This document shows, in pieces, positions 9,101 to 15,017 of a stretch of 15,033 nucleotides of DNA (position 1 is its first letter; each line of letters opens with the position of its first letter). Both the position numbers and the translations under genes were made by a program. The notes below the pieces were generated by a model. The model did not search any database. It had not been told where the DNA came from and saw only the letters and a program-made list of their open reading frames with translations. The stretch is taken from assembly GCA_051745065.1 (NCBI GenBank), contig JBNJDQ010000049.1, positions 1 to 15,033 of the forward strand. Direction: 5' to 3'. The DNA is from Chitinivibrio sp051745065. Its GTDB lineage: Bacteria > Fibrobacterota > Chitinivibrionia > Chitinivibrionales > Chitinivibrionaceae.

Positions 9101-9492
9101 GTGACGGGGGTTTCGGTGTGCAGGGTTTCGCCGTCAGGATGATACCGGCGGTAGACTTTCTTAATCGGACCATACCGGGTCCTGTACCGGGCAATGAGTT
9201 GGGTTTTCGCAGGCAGGGGCGTTTCAAAATAAACACTGTTGTCGGCACTGCTGAAGTTCCACGGTGGAAGACGCGTACTGTCAGGAGTGAACAGGTGCAG
9301 GCTTTCCTGTCGTATAAAAAAGGGGGAAAGTACAAAGGGGCCCCGTGAACGGCTTTTGACGTGGAGGGTATCCTGAAAAAGGGTGTCCTTCCAAAGAGTG
9401 TCTCCGGCAGCGGGCTGTGCATACAGAGCTGAGCATAACAGAAGAACTGTTGCAAAGAGAAAAATCCGAAGGAGTCGGGTTGTTGACACCAT
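6121..9492 (-). CDS. Large outer-membrane beta-barrel-type protein, unnamed family
   Basis: An 1123-residue secreted protein. The N-terminus is a typical signal peptide: basic n-region with R6 and R9, hydrophobic residues 10-23, and a cleavage site after ALYA (residue 25). Residues about 147-225 (GSKRIEL, then TLSGNLTEETQLSGSIMD, then LDRLFITVDNPDWYISAGDI) and about 290-340 (LVPGS, VFVNGEQL, VDYSAKAISFTSR) resemble a segment I associate with large uncharacterised outer-membrane proteins and with the SprA-like group of Bacteroidota, Gemmatimonadota and Fibrobacterota. The rest is rich in alternating polar/aromatic strands and ends in FSLAVNARIRI, as expected for a barrel. The ATG at 9492 lies ten bases after the PilZ gene stop, suggesting coupling. 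An ATG at 9525 would add 11 residues before the signal peptide and is less likely. Neither start has a strong ribosome binding site. Specific function is unknown. Confidence 0.75.
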   Translation of the reverse strand: MVSTTRLLRIFLFATVLLLCSALYAQPAAGDTLWKDTLFQDTLHVKSRSRGPFVLSPFFIRQESLHLFTPDSTRLPPWNFSSADNSVYFETPLPAKTQLIARYRTRYGPIKKVYRRYHPDGETLHTETPVTTGREAPPPARDALYLSGSKRIELLAGRGETAVNQGLDLTLSGNLTEETQLSGSIMDKSTTLEGDTREIGELDRLFITVDNPDWYISAGDIRRRMDSVTGVSLPPEPKGILAGISRRKIQAEGSLGLTREKKASAYFQGHSGFQAGRYTLEGSEEGPLYLVPGSVQVFVNGEQLQEGALEGEFTVDYSAKAISFTSRYTVKSTDQILVRYAYRSGIYDRLNSTFSFSAGDSTENVSLRSNVSLQQDAPRSGSRRYGQKEFAAIEKAGDSTPQILSGTPVDPQDLGKITARHRVYRFRDQDSLYRWDSAPLTGAQQKEHFTVTFRADTAGAYRPYSEEDRELFSGYSPAFLDSIAREMESAPYLPPIYLHLPKAGTHTPTTTAVLPERTLLAAGKLRVQRGDQFSLTSTVIGQNRDRNILSPRDDGNNTRGATRTELQFSTPVDNLLTTTLTSRVTTVDRRVEDVNFLSDHILERKWGISPTDSAAHLLWTEALQTTLADKLRLTLEGRQSFRNQRRNRQHVQTGLHSGAAMPFTFNYDITFTRSENTRKRMQETGIMVENRRFRAKLLAGELWENRFGHSDSGYWKGELNLSARGTHHFETRLLYHQSKRGGNSLLNSRDSLRLFVAEGALSQDTEYNRYELRSSFSREYRKNDSVSSLLLRAERDHHILPHVLISRFACETTAQSRRNRTWEYIPVPDGTGTHIKDSITGDFIPDSEGNYIASEISLWNEKGIPVTENHLRWGMDWSSSSHSRGARLNLHLNEEIRRDTAGLSAASVPGLATFGLLRVDSLLYSQRKLSGRVYVYPRSALPRTELTAATERRYSSGDSLHRYEGELHLSKRVHALTLSGRTPLKRTIRRSVGTGRRQSSALLILRQKYGAGAGFSPYLEETAGRIFIDRIPGTRRGGTAGLTWYREERGNAELSYDISTIETKAPLPATLFYGMSKGMNHTLSLRGQAQAGTRTEISGFVRSRYTEKDQWTFSLAVNARIRI

Positions 9493-9502
9493 GGGTGGAT
9501 GT

Positions 9503-10186
9503 TTACTGCAGGTCCATGAGCTCATCCTGCTGGTTGTCGAGGATTGAATCGATGCGAACGCTTATGCCGGGAGTGGTGTATCGCTGTTCGCCCCATTCAA
9601 TTTTTCGAACAATGGTACCCTCCAGAGGCGTCTTGTGGGTCAGTTCATTGATTACCACATACACCTTCTGCCCTTCCTCCCATTTTCGGGAAGAGGTAAT
9701 GATAAAAAGGCCGTTGTCGGAGATGTTCAGGGTGCAGCTTTTCTCCTGAATGCCGGTAAGATCACGGGTGTTGGAAAGGGTCACATTGAGAGGTATTTCC
9801 TTGCGGGCGGCGTTGCGCATAATACGCGGATCAAAATACCGGGCTTCCTTTTCAATAAAATCTTTAACAGTGTTGATATCATCGCGATGATGCATGAGGT
9901 TGATATCCCGACGGTGAGCATCCCATTTGATACGGGCAAAGGGATAGATCTTCTCCATTTCCTTCAGAATGTACTTTTCCTGAGAGTCCAGCTTAATAAA
10001 GGATGCAATGTCAACCAGAACACCGTTAATGGGAATAATCTGTGGAATGTTTTCGATATGGTTTCCCGCGGAAAGAGTGTAGTGGCGTATGTTCATGCTT
10101 CGCAGGTGCTTTTTATACTGCGCCGTTGTATCGGAGGCGCTGCAGACTACCATGATGTTTATTTCGTTGAGATCAAGTTTTTTCAT
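9503..10186 (-). CDS. PilZ-domain protein with receiver-like N-terminal domain
   Basis: A 227-residue cytosolic protein. Residues about 122-222 form a PilZ domain with both c-di-GMP-binding motifs: R124-N-A-A-R128 (RxxxR) and N154-I-S156-D-N-G159 (NxSxxG). Residues 8-118 alternate strands and helices (INIMVVCSAS, then NGVLVDIASF) like a response-regulator receiver. I do not see a confident phospho-acceptor arrangement, so this part may be a degenerate receiver or an unrelated domain. The ATG at 10186 is preferred, with AGAGG just upstream. A further upstream ATG at 10219 overlaps a probable -10 box. The gene directly precedes the large outer-membrane protein, so c-di-GMP may control that protein or the surface structure it belongs to. 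The PilZ call is firm; the target is unknown. Confidence 0.85.
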   Translation of the reverse strand: MKKLDLNEINIMVVCSASDTTAQYKKHLRSMNIRHYTLSAGNHIENIPQIIPINGVLVDIASFIKLDSQEKYILKEMEKIYPFARIKWDAHRRDINLMHHRDDINTVKDFIEKEARYFDPRIMRNAARKEIPLNVTLSNTRDLTGIQEKSCTLNISDNGLFIITSSRKWEEGQKVYVVINELTHKTPLEGTIVRKIEWGEQRYTTPGISVRIDSILDNQQDELMDLQ

Positions 10187-10219
10187 ATGCCTCTGTTCCG
10201 TCTGTCCGGGTGAATGCAT

Positions 10220-10248
10220 AAAATACTAATCGAATTGATCTGCGTGAA
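10220..10248 (-). promoter_or_regulatory. Possible promoter for the PilZ/outer-membrane operon
   Basis: On the minus strand TTCACG (complement of 10243-10248) and TATTTT (complement of 10220-10225) are 17 bases apart. They lie just after the terminator of the preceding minus-strand gene, which is where an operon promoter is expected. The -10 box abuts the ATG at 10219, which argues for the downstream start at 10186. Both boxes are imperfect matches. Confidence 0.4.
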
Positions 10249-10267
10249 GGATTCCTCCTGTTATTAC

Positions 10268-10299
10268 ATAAAAAAAAGAAGGGTGGGGGCCCTTCTTTT
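10268..10299 (-). terminator. Intrinsic terminator of the 58-residue gene
   Basis: Bases 10274-10283 and 10290-10299 form a perfect 10-bp stem around a six-base loop (TGGGGG on the plus strand). Read on the minus strand the stem continues into a run of Ts (complement of the A-run at 10270-10277). It lies about 40 bases after the stop of the minus-strand gene ending at 10341. Confidence 0.85.
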
Positions 10300-10303
10300 C
10301 CGC

Positions 10304-10320
10304 ACTGAACCGAGTTCAGT
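10304..10320. repeat. Short palindrome ACTGAAC-CGA-GTTCAGT
   Basis: Seven-base arms (10304-10310 and 10314-10320) are exact reverse complements around a three-base loop. It lies between the stop of the 58-residue gene and its terminator. It may be an extra RNA hairpin protecting the 3' end, or a protein-binding operator. There is no further evidence. Confidence 0.4.
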
Positions 10321-10340
10321 ACTTGTTCTCAAGGGAGAAG

Positions 10341-10517
10341 TCAGGTGATTTCCTTACAGAGTGCATGGGTCGATTTATCCTGTGTGTTAAACCAAAAGAA
10401 AAGCTTCCCCTCTTCCTGAGTAAAACACTCATCGAGATTGTTGTATCCGCCGCAGGGTTTGATTGAATTGTACTTCTTTCGAGCCATATCAATAAGCTCC
10501 GTCATTGTTTCATTCAC
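10341..10517 (-). CDS. Small conserved-looking protein, 58 residues, GTG start
   Basis: I do not recognise a named family. The start is set by AAGGAGG (complement of 10523-10529) five bases before a GTG at 10517. An ATG four codons later would be too far from this site. The frame is open upstream to 10703, but that extension would run antisense through the acetyltransferase gene. The product has two cysteines in a KPCGGYNNLDEC segment, a third in ALCKEI, and an aromatic LFFWFN patch followed by DKSTHALC. It has no signal peptide or membrane segment. The strong ribosome binding site and a dedicated intrinsic terminator argue that it is a real, well-expressed gene. The paired cysteines and aromatic patch could suit a small metal- or nucleotide-binding protein, but that is only a guess. 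Confidence 0.7.
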   Translation of the reverse strand: MNETMTELIDMARKKYNSIKPCGGYNNLDECFTQEEGKLFFWFNTQDKSTHALCKEIT

Positions 10518-10547
10518 GTTGACCTCCTTGTCAAATCTCATTATTTT

Positions 10548-11030
10548 ATGTCGGAATATATTTTGAGGATGTTTAACATTTTTTTTCACGGGAGCGTAAA
10601 AATCGTATATCGCTGTTGTGATATAAAGGATCTTCCCGCTGTCATTGCTCTGGAGCAAAAGAGCATTGCTGAAGTATGGTCCGATCAGCAGTATCGTGCT
10701 CATCTTGCAGGCAATGGAGTGATATTCGGCGCATTTTCCGAAGGGGTGCTGTGCGGATATCTTTCGCTCCTTGCAGTTCCTCCCGAGGGTGATCTTTGCA
10801 AGATCGCCGTGGATCCGGCCTGCCGTTACCGGGGAATTGGAACATCTCTGCTGCAGGCAGGCATTGACAGCTGCTGCCTTTCCCGCGGCATTGATACGAT
10901 ATTCTGTGAAGTTCGCCGCTCAAACGGAGCCTGTCTTTTTTATGAAAATATGGGCTTTGTCATTGTAGGGGAGCGAAAAGCATATTACCATGATGGTGAG
11001 GATTGTATTTTATATCGGTGGCGAAGATAA
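10548..11030 (+). CDS. rimI: RimI-like GNAT N-acetyltransferase
   Basis: A GNAT-fold acetyltransferase, up to 160 residues, resembling RimI, which acetylates the N-terminal alanine of ribosomal protein S18. Visible features are the acetyl-CoA loop R93-Y-R-G96-I-G98, the strand with E121 (FCEVRRSN) and Y132 in LFYENMGF. The last two match the catalytic Glu and Tyr of RimI. The start is uncertain: the ATG at 10548 has no ribosome binding site, the ATG at 10569 has GAGG directly against it, and homology appears to begin near residue 17. The first 16 residues may therefore not be translated. It diverges from the 58-residue gene and is followed 15 bases later by the zinc-ribbon gene. Another GNAT substrate cannot be excluded, because the usual partners (tsaB and similar) are not nearby. 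Confidence 0.78.
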   Translation: MSEYILRMFNIFFHGSVKIVYRCCDIKDLPAVIALEQKSIAEVWSDQQYRAHLAGNGVIFGAFSEGVLCGYLSLLAVPPEGDLCKIAVDPACRYRGIGTSLLQAGIDSCCLSRGIDTIFCEVRRSNGACLFYENMGFVIVGERKAYYHDGEDCILYRWRR

Positions 11031-11045
11031 TATTTCGGGGGTTAT

Positions 11046-11720
11046 GTGGCGACACTTGAATTCAATGAAAAAGTCTGTGCTGTGTGTGGTACACGAAGTC
11101 AGTATGCCGAGATGGCCAATGTTCCCATCGATGTGCCTGTCGGTATTGACGGGCATCCCGGCGAAACTGATGCTCTTTCGGTCTCCCTCAATTTCTGCCC
11201 CGGATGTGGCTATGCGGCGGAGAATATTGCCGTGGTTCTGCCCGAAGTAAAACAGATTGTGGAGTCGCCGGAGTATCAGGATCTCATTGCATCAGAATCT
11301 TTTTCAAAATCTGTTCTTAAATTCGTTGCTGCCTCCCTGATTTATTATCGTATTGAAGATTATTCCGGGGCTATTTCCATGTTGATCCGTGCTGTTTGGA
11401 TGGCGGAAAACCTCGGTCTGGAGCAGGAAGATATCACCACCCTGCGTTTGAAGGCAATCGACCTGATGCTGCAGTGCCGCAGCCTGGGAGACAGTTTTGA
11501 AATGACCGTGTGGCAGGAGGCGCAGACTATTGCAGAGCATATGCGCCGTGAGAAGCTCTTTGATGATGCCCGCGAGATCTGCGAAGCCGCCCTTGCCCGG
11601 GGAACCCTTGATGAGAATCTGCGGGCCATGCTTGAGTATGAACACGAGCTGTGCCGGCGCGGGGACAGCAGTTTTAAGGTGATTGACGATTTTTTCCGCT
11701 TTAAACGCTCACGATCCTGA
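11046..11720 (+). CDS. Zinc-ribbon and helical-repeat protein, DUF2225-like
   Basis: A 224-residue cytosolic protein with GTG start, 15 bases after the acetyltransferase stop and therefore probably co-transcribed. Four cysteines in two CxxC pairs, C11/C14 (VCAVCG) and C51/C54 (CPGCGYAAEN), form a probable zinc ribbon. The rest is helical, with segments near 90-125 (YYRIEDYSGAISMLIRAVW) and 130-200 that look like tetratricopeptide-type repeats. This arrangement of a ribbon followed by helical repeats resembles the DUF2225 family, whose function is unknown. The likely role is protein or nucleic-acid binding. I cannot assign a process. Confidence 0.7.
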   Translation: MATLEFNEKVCAVCGTRSQYAEMANVPIDVPVGIDGHPGETDALSVSLNFCPGCGYAAENIAVVLPEVKQIVESPEYQDLIASESFSKSVLKFVAASLIYYRIEDYSGAISMLIRAVWMAENLGLEQEDITTLRLKAIDLMLQCRSLGDSFEMTVWQEAQTIAEHMRREKLFDDAREICEAALARGTLDENLRAMLEYEHELCRRGDSSFKVIDDFFRFKRSRS

Positions 11721-11769
11721 TACCGCGTGCTGTTAGTCGTGGATATGTGCACCTCATAGAAATCATTTC

Positions 11770-11800
11770 TTTATTACCTCAGCCTTTTGTACATTATACT
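11770..11800 (+). promoter_or_regulatory. Possible promoter of the ketosynthase operon
   Basis: A good -10 box TATACT at 11795-11800 lies 35 bases before the ketosynthase start. The -35 region at 11771-11776 (TTATTA, 18-base spacing) is a poor match. The 115-base gap between genes is more AT-rich than the flanking coding DNA and holds nothing else I can identify. Confidence 0.4.
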
Positions 11801-11835
11801 CTGTTAACCTAAGTAAAACCACGAAGAAGGTACCT

Positions 11836-13062
11836 ATGGCGCGTAGAGTAGTAGTGACCGGGATAGGAATCGTCACCCCGATCGGCACGGGACGTGAACG
11901 GTTCTGGGACGCCGCCGTAAAAGGGACAAACGGCGTTCTGCCCATTGAATCCTTTGATACAACGGAGTTTCGGACAAAGACCGGCGGTGAAGTGCGCGAT
12001 TTTACCGCTTCAGATTTTCTGACGGCGGACCGTGCAGAGCAGATGGGCCGGGCCAGTCAGTTTGCCATTGCCGCTTCACAGATGGCCCTGGATGACGCGG
12101 GGCTCAAAACAGAACAGGTGAATCCGCGGCGGGCGGCTGTCTCCATGGGAACCACCATGGGGGAACCGCAGATTATCGAAAAGATGGTTGAAATCAAGTG
12201 CAAAAATGAGAATCACCGCGATCTTCCGGCGGATCTCTTCGCAAAATACCGGGCTAATAATATTCAGGCGAATGTGAGCCGGTACTTCGGCTTTCAGGGA
12301 GCGGCAACCCTGATCCCCACAGCCTGTGCTGCGGGCAATCATGCCATTGGCTACGCCCTGGATCAGATTCGTGCCGGTCGTATTGACTATGCCCTGGTCG
12401 GCGGAAGCGACCCCTTTGCAAAGGTTGCCTTCACCGGGTTTAACCGTCTGCTTTCAACGGCGGGTGATGTCTGTCGTCCCTTCGATAAAAATCGTGACGG
12501 TATGGCTGTTGCCGAAGGTGCGGGGATGCTTGTCATGGAGACTCTTGAGTCGGCCCTGAAACGCGGTGCCGAGATTTACGGTGAAGTCCTTGGGTACGGT
12601 CTTGCCTGTGATGCCCACGATATGACCATTCCCCATCCCGAAGGGGACGGCGGAACGCTTGCCCTGGAGCGGGCCATGGCCAACAGTGGTGTAAGCAAAG
12701 AGACCGTAAACCTTATCTGTGCTCACGGAACAGGAACACCGGCCAACGATCGTGTGGAAAGCAATATCGCCAAGCGGGTCTTCGGGGTGCGTGCCTATGA
12801 TATTCCCATGATCTCCCTGAAATCAATGCTGGGGCATACCATGGGGGCAGCATCCGCCATCGAAGCAGCGGCCTGTCTTATGATGATCAAGCGGGGAACC
12901 ATCCTCCCCACAATCAACTACGAAACACCGGATCCCGACTGTGATCTCGATTACGTGCCAAATACGGCCCGTGATGCAGAGCTGGATGTGGTCATTTCCA
13001 ATGCCTATGCCTTCGGCGGCAATACGTCCGCCGTGGTTCTCAAAAAGTACAAAGGTGAGTAA
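11836..13062 (+). CDS. fabF: Beta-ketoacyl-ACP synthase (KAS II/FabF type), catalytically complete
   Basis: A 408-residue thiolase-fold ketosynthase that extends an acyl chain by decarboxylative condensation with malonyl-ACP. The Cys-His-His triad is present: C164 in IPTACAAGNHAIG, H297 in CAHGTGTPAND and H334 in KSMLGHTMGAASA, with the conserved K329. Its length is normal for FabF. The start has an AAGG element six bases upstream. One base separates it from the next gene, a ketosynthase homologue without catalytic residues, and an ACP follows. That order suggests a ketosynthase alpha subunit of a dedicated pathway (polyene, polyketide or special lipid) rather than the housekeeping elongation enzyme. 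The symbol fabF describes the family, not a proven role. Confidence 0.9.
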   Translation: MARRVVVTGIGIVTPIGTGRERFWDAAVKGTNGVLPIESFDTTEFRTKTGGEVRDFTASDFLTADRAEQMGRASQFAIAASQMALDDAGLKTEQVNPRRAAVSMGTTMGEPQIIEKMVEIKCKNENHRDLPADLFAKYRANNIQANVSRYFGFQGAATLIPTACAAGNHAIGYALDQIRAGRIDYALVGGSDPFAKVAFTGFNRLLSTAGDVCRPFDKNRDGMAVAEGAGMLVMETLESALKRGAEIYGEVLGYGLACDAHDMTIPHPEGDGGTLALERAMANSGVSKETVNLICAHGTGTPANDRVESNIAKRVFGVRAYDIPMISLKSMLGHTMGAASAIEAAACLMMIKRGTILPTINYETPDPDCDLDYVPNTARDAELDVVISNAYAFGGNTSAVVLKKYKGE

Positions 13063-13063
13063 T

Positions 13064-14266
13064 ATGTCTGATAAAACAGTAATTACCGGCCTGGGGGCCA
13101 TCAGCAGTCTGGGTATCGGTTTCGATGCAATAGAAAAGAATCTGGCCGACGGGGCGAAGCCCGTCACGGTAAACAGCTTTGAAGAGCATGATTTTGGCCG
13201 GGACGTTCCGGCGTATGCCGTGGATTTTGATAAGAAAAAAGCCAAGGAGCTTCTGGGCCGCAAGGGGCTGCGCACCAAGGATAAGGCGACAAAAATGCTG
13301 TTTGCCGCCATGGAAGGCCCCTTCAAAGAGTGGCTTGAAGAACTGCCCGAAGCGGAACGTCCCGGCCTGATGGTGGGAACCGCCTACGGCAGTGTGGAGA
13401 GTGTGGGCAATTTTATTACCGTTGGTGAGCGTACCGGCCCGGGTTCGGTAAATCCGCGGCTCTTCTCCAACACCGTAATCAATTCCGCCACAGGCAACGC
13501 CAATATTCGCTACGGTCTGAAAAATCACAGCGGCGTTATGACCACGGGGACAAACTCCGGTCTTGATGCCCTGATATGGAGCTGTGACTATATTCGCAGC
13601 GGCTATCTGAAATCTGTCTTTGCCGCCGGTCTGGAAGAGCTGTCCATCTTTATGCTCTACGGCATGGATCGTGACGGCAGTCTTTCTGCAGGGGGAGCGG
13701 TCAAACCTCTCAGTACAGACAGTGACGGCACTCTCCCCGGTGAGGGCTGTGCCATTGCCTGTGTTGAAGATGCAGTGGCAGCACAGGAGCGTGGGGCACC
13801 GGTCTATGGCACCATTGCCGGCTATGCTGCGGGCTTTGATCCCAACGGAGGAACCTGGGCGTTTAATCCGGCTGGAACCGTTGCGCAGAGTGTCATTACT
13901 GATGCTCTTGCAGAAGCCGGATGCACGGCTGGAGAGGTGGATTTTGTCGTCTGTGATGCCAATGGCGATCCTGTCGGAGACGAAGCCCGGGCCGGTGTCA
14001 TTGCGTCAGTCTTTGGAGCAGAGACACCTGTAACGTCCTATCGGGGTATCTTCGGTGAGTCCATGGGGGCCGGCGGAATGCTGGATGTGGCCGCGGTTTG
14101 TGCGGATCTGCGCGCCGGACGGGTCAGTGCGGCAGGTTTCGGCCTGAATCCGCGTAAAAATATAAACCTGGTTAGGGATACCGCTCTGCAGCAGGAGAGC
14201 AGTCGTGCGCTGATCTTCTCCATGTCCGTTGATGGTCACTGCAGTGCTGTTGTAATAGAGAAGTAA
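13064..14266 (+). CDS. Degenerate ketosynthase, chain-length-factor-like
   Basis: A 400-residue ketosynthase homologue, full length in fold but missing all three catalytic residues. Aligning the motifs by eye to FabF, the nucleophile Cys is T163 (MTTGTNSG), the first His is D298 (VVCDANGDPVGD) and the second His is E332 (FGESMGAGG). The GDP-V-GD and ESMGAGG frames are otherwise kept, so this is selective loss in an intact protein, not decay. Chain-length factors (KS-beta) of type II polyketide and aryl-polyene systems behave this way and form heterodimers with the active ketosynthase. The ATG at 13064 has AAGGTGAG just upstream and lies one base after the ketosynthase stop, so coupling is likely. 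The frame is open further upstream, but only inside the preceding gene. Product chain length and partner are inferred from family behaviour. Confidence 0.82.
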   Translation: MSDKTVITGLGAISSLGIGFDAIEKNLADGAKPVTVNSFEEHDFGRDVPAYAVDFDKKKAKELLGRKGLRTKDKATKMLFAAMEGPFKEWLEELPEAERPGLMVGTAYGSVESVGNFITVGERTGPGSVNPRLFSNTVINSATGNANIRYGLKNHSGVMTTGTNSGLDALIWSCDYIRSGYLKSVFAAGLEELSIFMLYGMDRDGSLSAGGAVKPLSTDSDGTLPGEGCAIACVEDAVAAQERGAPVYGTIAGYAAGFDPNGGTWAFNPAGTVAQSVITDALAEAGCTAGEVDFVVCDANGDPVGDEARAGVIASVFGAETPVTSYRGIFGESMGAGGMLDVAAVCADLRAGRVSAAGFGLNPRKNINLVRDTALQQESSRALIFSMSVDGHCSAVVIEK

Positions 14267-14296
14267 ACTGTATTAATATATAAAAAGGAGCAGACA

Positions 14297-14554
14297 ATGC
14301 CGTCTCAGGAAGAAATTAAAGATGCAATCAGAGAGCTGATCGTTGAGATCGCCGAGGATATGGATATCGAAGAGGATGAGGTGAAGGATGACTCTCATCT
14401 TGTAGAGGATCTGGAGCTGGACTCCATGGCCCTGCTGGAAGTTCTTGCGGGTATGGAAAAAGAGTTTGGCGTGAAGATCCCCGAAAGCGATTTCCCCAAG
14501 TTGACATCCATCAATACCTGTACCGATACTGTTCTGGAGTATCTGGACAAGTAA
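14297..14554 (+). CDS. Acyl carrier protein
   Basis: An 85-residue acidic, all-helical acyl carrier protein. S43 in the ELDSMALLEVL motif is the predicted phosphopantetheine attachment site, and EFGVKIPESDF is the typical helix III region. The ATG has AAGGAG six bases upstream. It follows the chain-length-factor-like gene by 30 bases and is the last gene before an intrinsic terminator. It is probably dedicated to the two ketosynthase-fold proteins rather than the housekeeping AcpP, whose motif usually reads DSLD. The DSM variant agrees with a specialised carrier. ACP identity is firm; pathway dedication is inferred from the operon. Confidence 0.92.
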   Translation: MPSQEEIKDAIRELIVEIAEDMDIEEDEVKDDSHLVEDLELDSMALLEVLAGMEKEFGVKIPESDFPKLTSINTCTDTVLEYLDK

Positions 14555-14577
14555 GCATCCCTTTGGTGCTCAATCAT

Positions 14578-14609
14578 ACGGGAGAGGTCTGCTGATCTTT
14601 CCCGTTTTT
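14578..14609 (+). terminator. Intrinsic terminator of the ketosynthase-ACP operon
   Basis: Bases 14578-14589 pair with 14594-14605 over 12 positions, two of them G-U, around a four-base TGCT loop. Five Ts follow (14605-14609). It lies 23 bases after the ACP stop codon and marks the end of the three-gene unit. Confidence 0.85.
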
Positions 14610-14666
14610 GTATCCATCATGTACCGTTAAAAAATCCCATCAAACGTAGAACATGTATCGATCACA

Positions 14667-15017
14667 ATGGTGAGAAATCTGCTGAAAAAGCTGCTGCTGC
14701 CCCTGTTATGCCCTGCTTTACTCGTCTCCTCCCGGGAGGTCTTCGACCTGGTCTGCTGAGGAGAAAAAAATCATATTCAGGGAAAAGAGTTTGATGAACT
14801 GGCACTGTACCTATCCGGAACCAAGGAAACGACAATTTTTGCAGATGATCTTATGTCTTTCAAGTATCGTAAGGATTCCCGCATGGGCAGCGTCCTGCGT
14901 ATGGAGGCAGAGAAGGGGGCGACTGTTATTTCCGTTGCCGATATCGGATTGTCCGCATCATTACGGATGGGTTTTCCGCACCGCGCATTTGTTCTTCACG
15001 TCTTCTGGTCTGACTGA
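14667..15017 (+). pseudogene. Interrupted gene for a secreted protein (in-frame UGA)
   Basis: From the ATG at 14667 the frame encodes a strong signal-peptide-like start (MVRNLLKK followed by LLLPLLCPALLVSS), reaches a TGA at 14757-14759, then continues open for 85 codons to a second TGA at 15015. The part after the first stop has coding-like composition (many G-initial codons such as GAT, GAG, GCA, GTT) and reads as a plausible soluble domain (FDELALYLSGTKETT, then FADDLMSFKYRKDS). The simplest reading is a gene broken by a point change or frameshift, or two short genes. A secreted LolA-like carrier often follows ketosynthase/ACP genes in aryl-polyene clusters and would fit this position, but the sequence match is too weak to claim. 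No clear ribosome binding site precedes 14667. A sequencing error is possible. Confidence 0.35.

Noticed and set aside
12941..13063. N-terminal extension of the chain-length-factor-like protein
   Set aside because: It lies entirely within the preceding ketosynthase gene, and the ATG at 13064 has its own AAGGTGAG site.
14757..14759. UGA read as selenocysteine
   Set aside because: I see no convincing SECIS hairpin immediately downstream and no selenoprotein family match. A second in-frame UGA follows. A broken gene is simpler.
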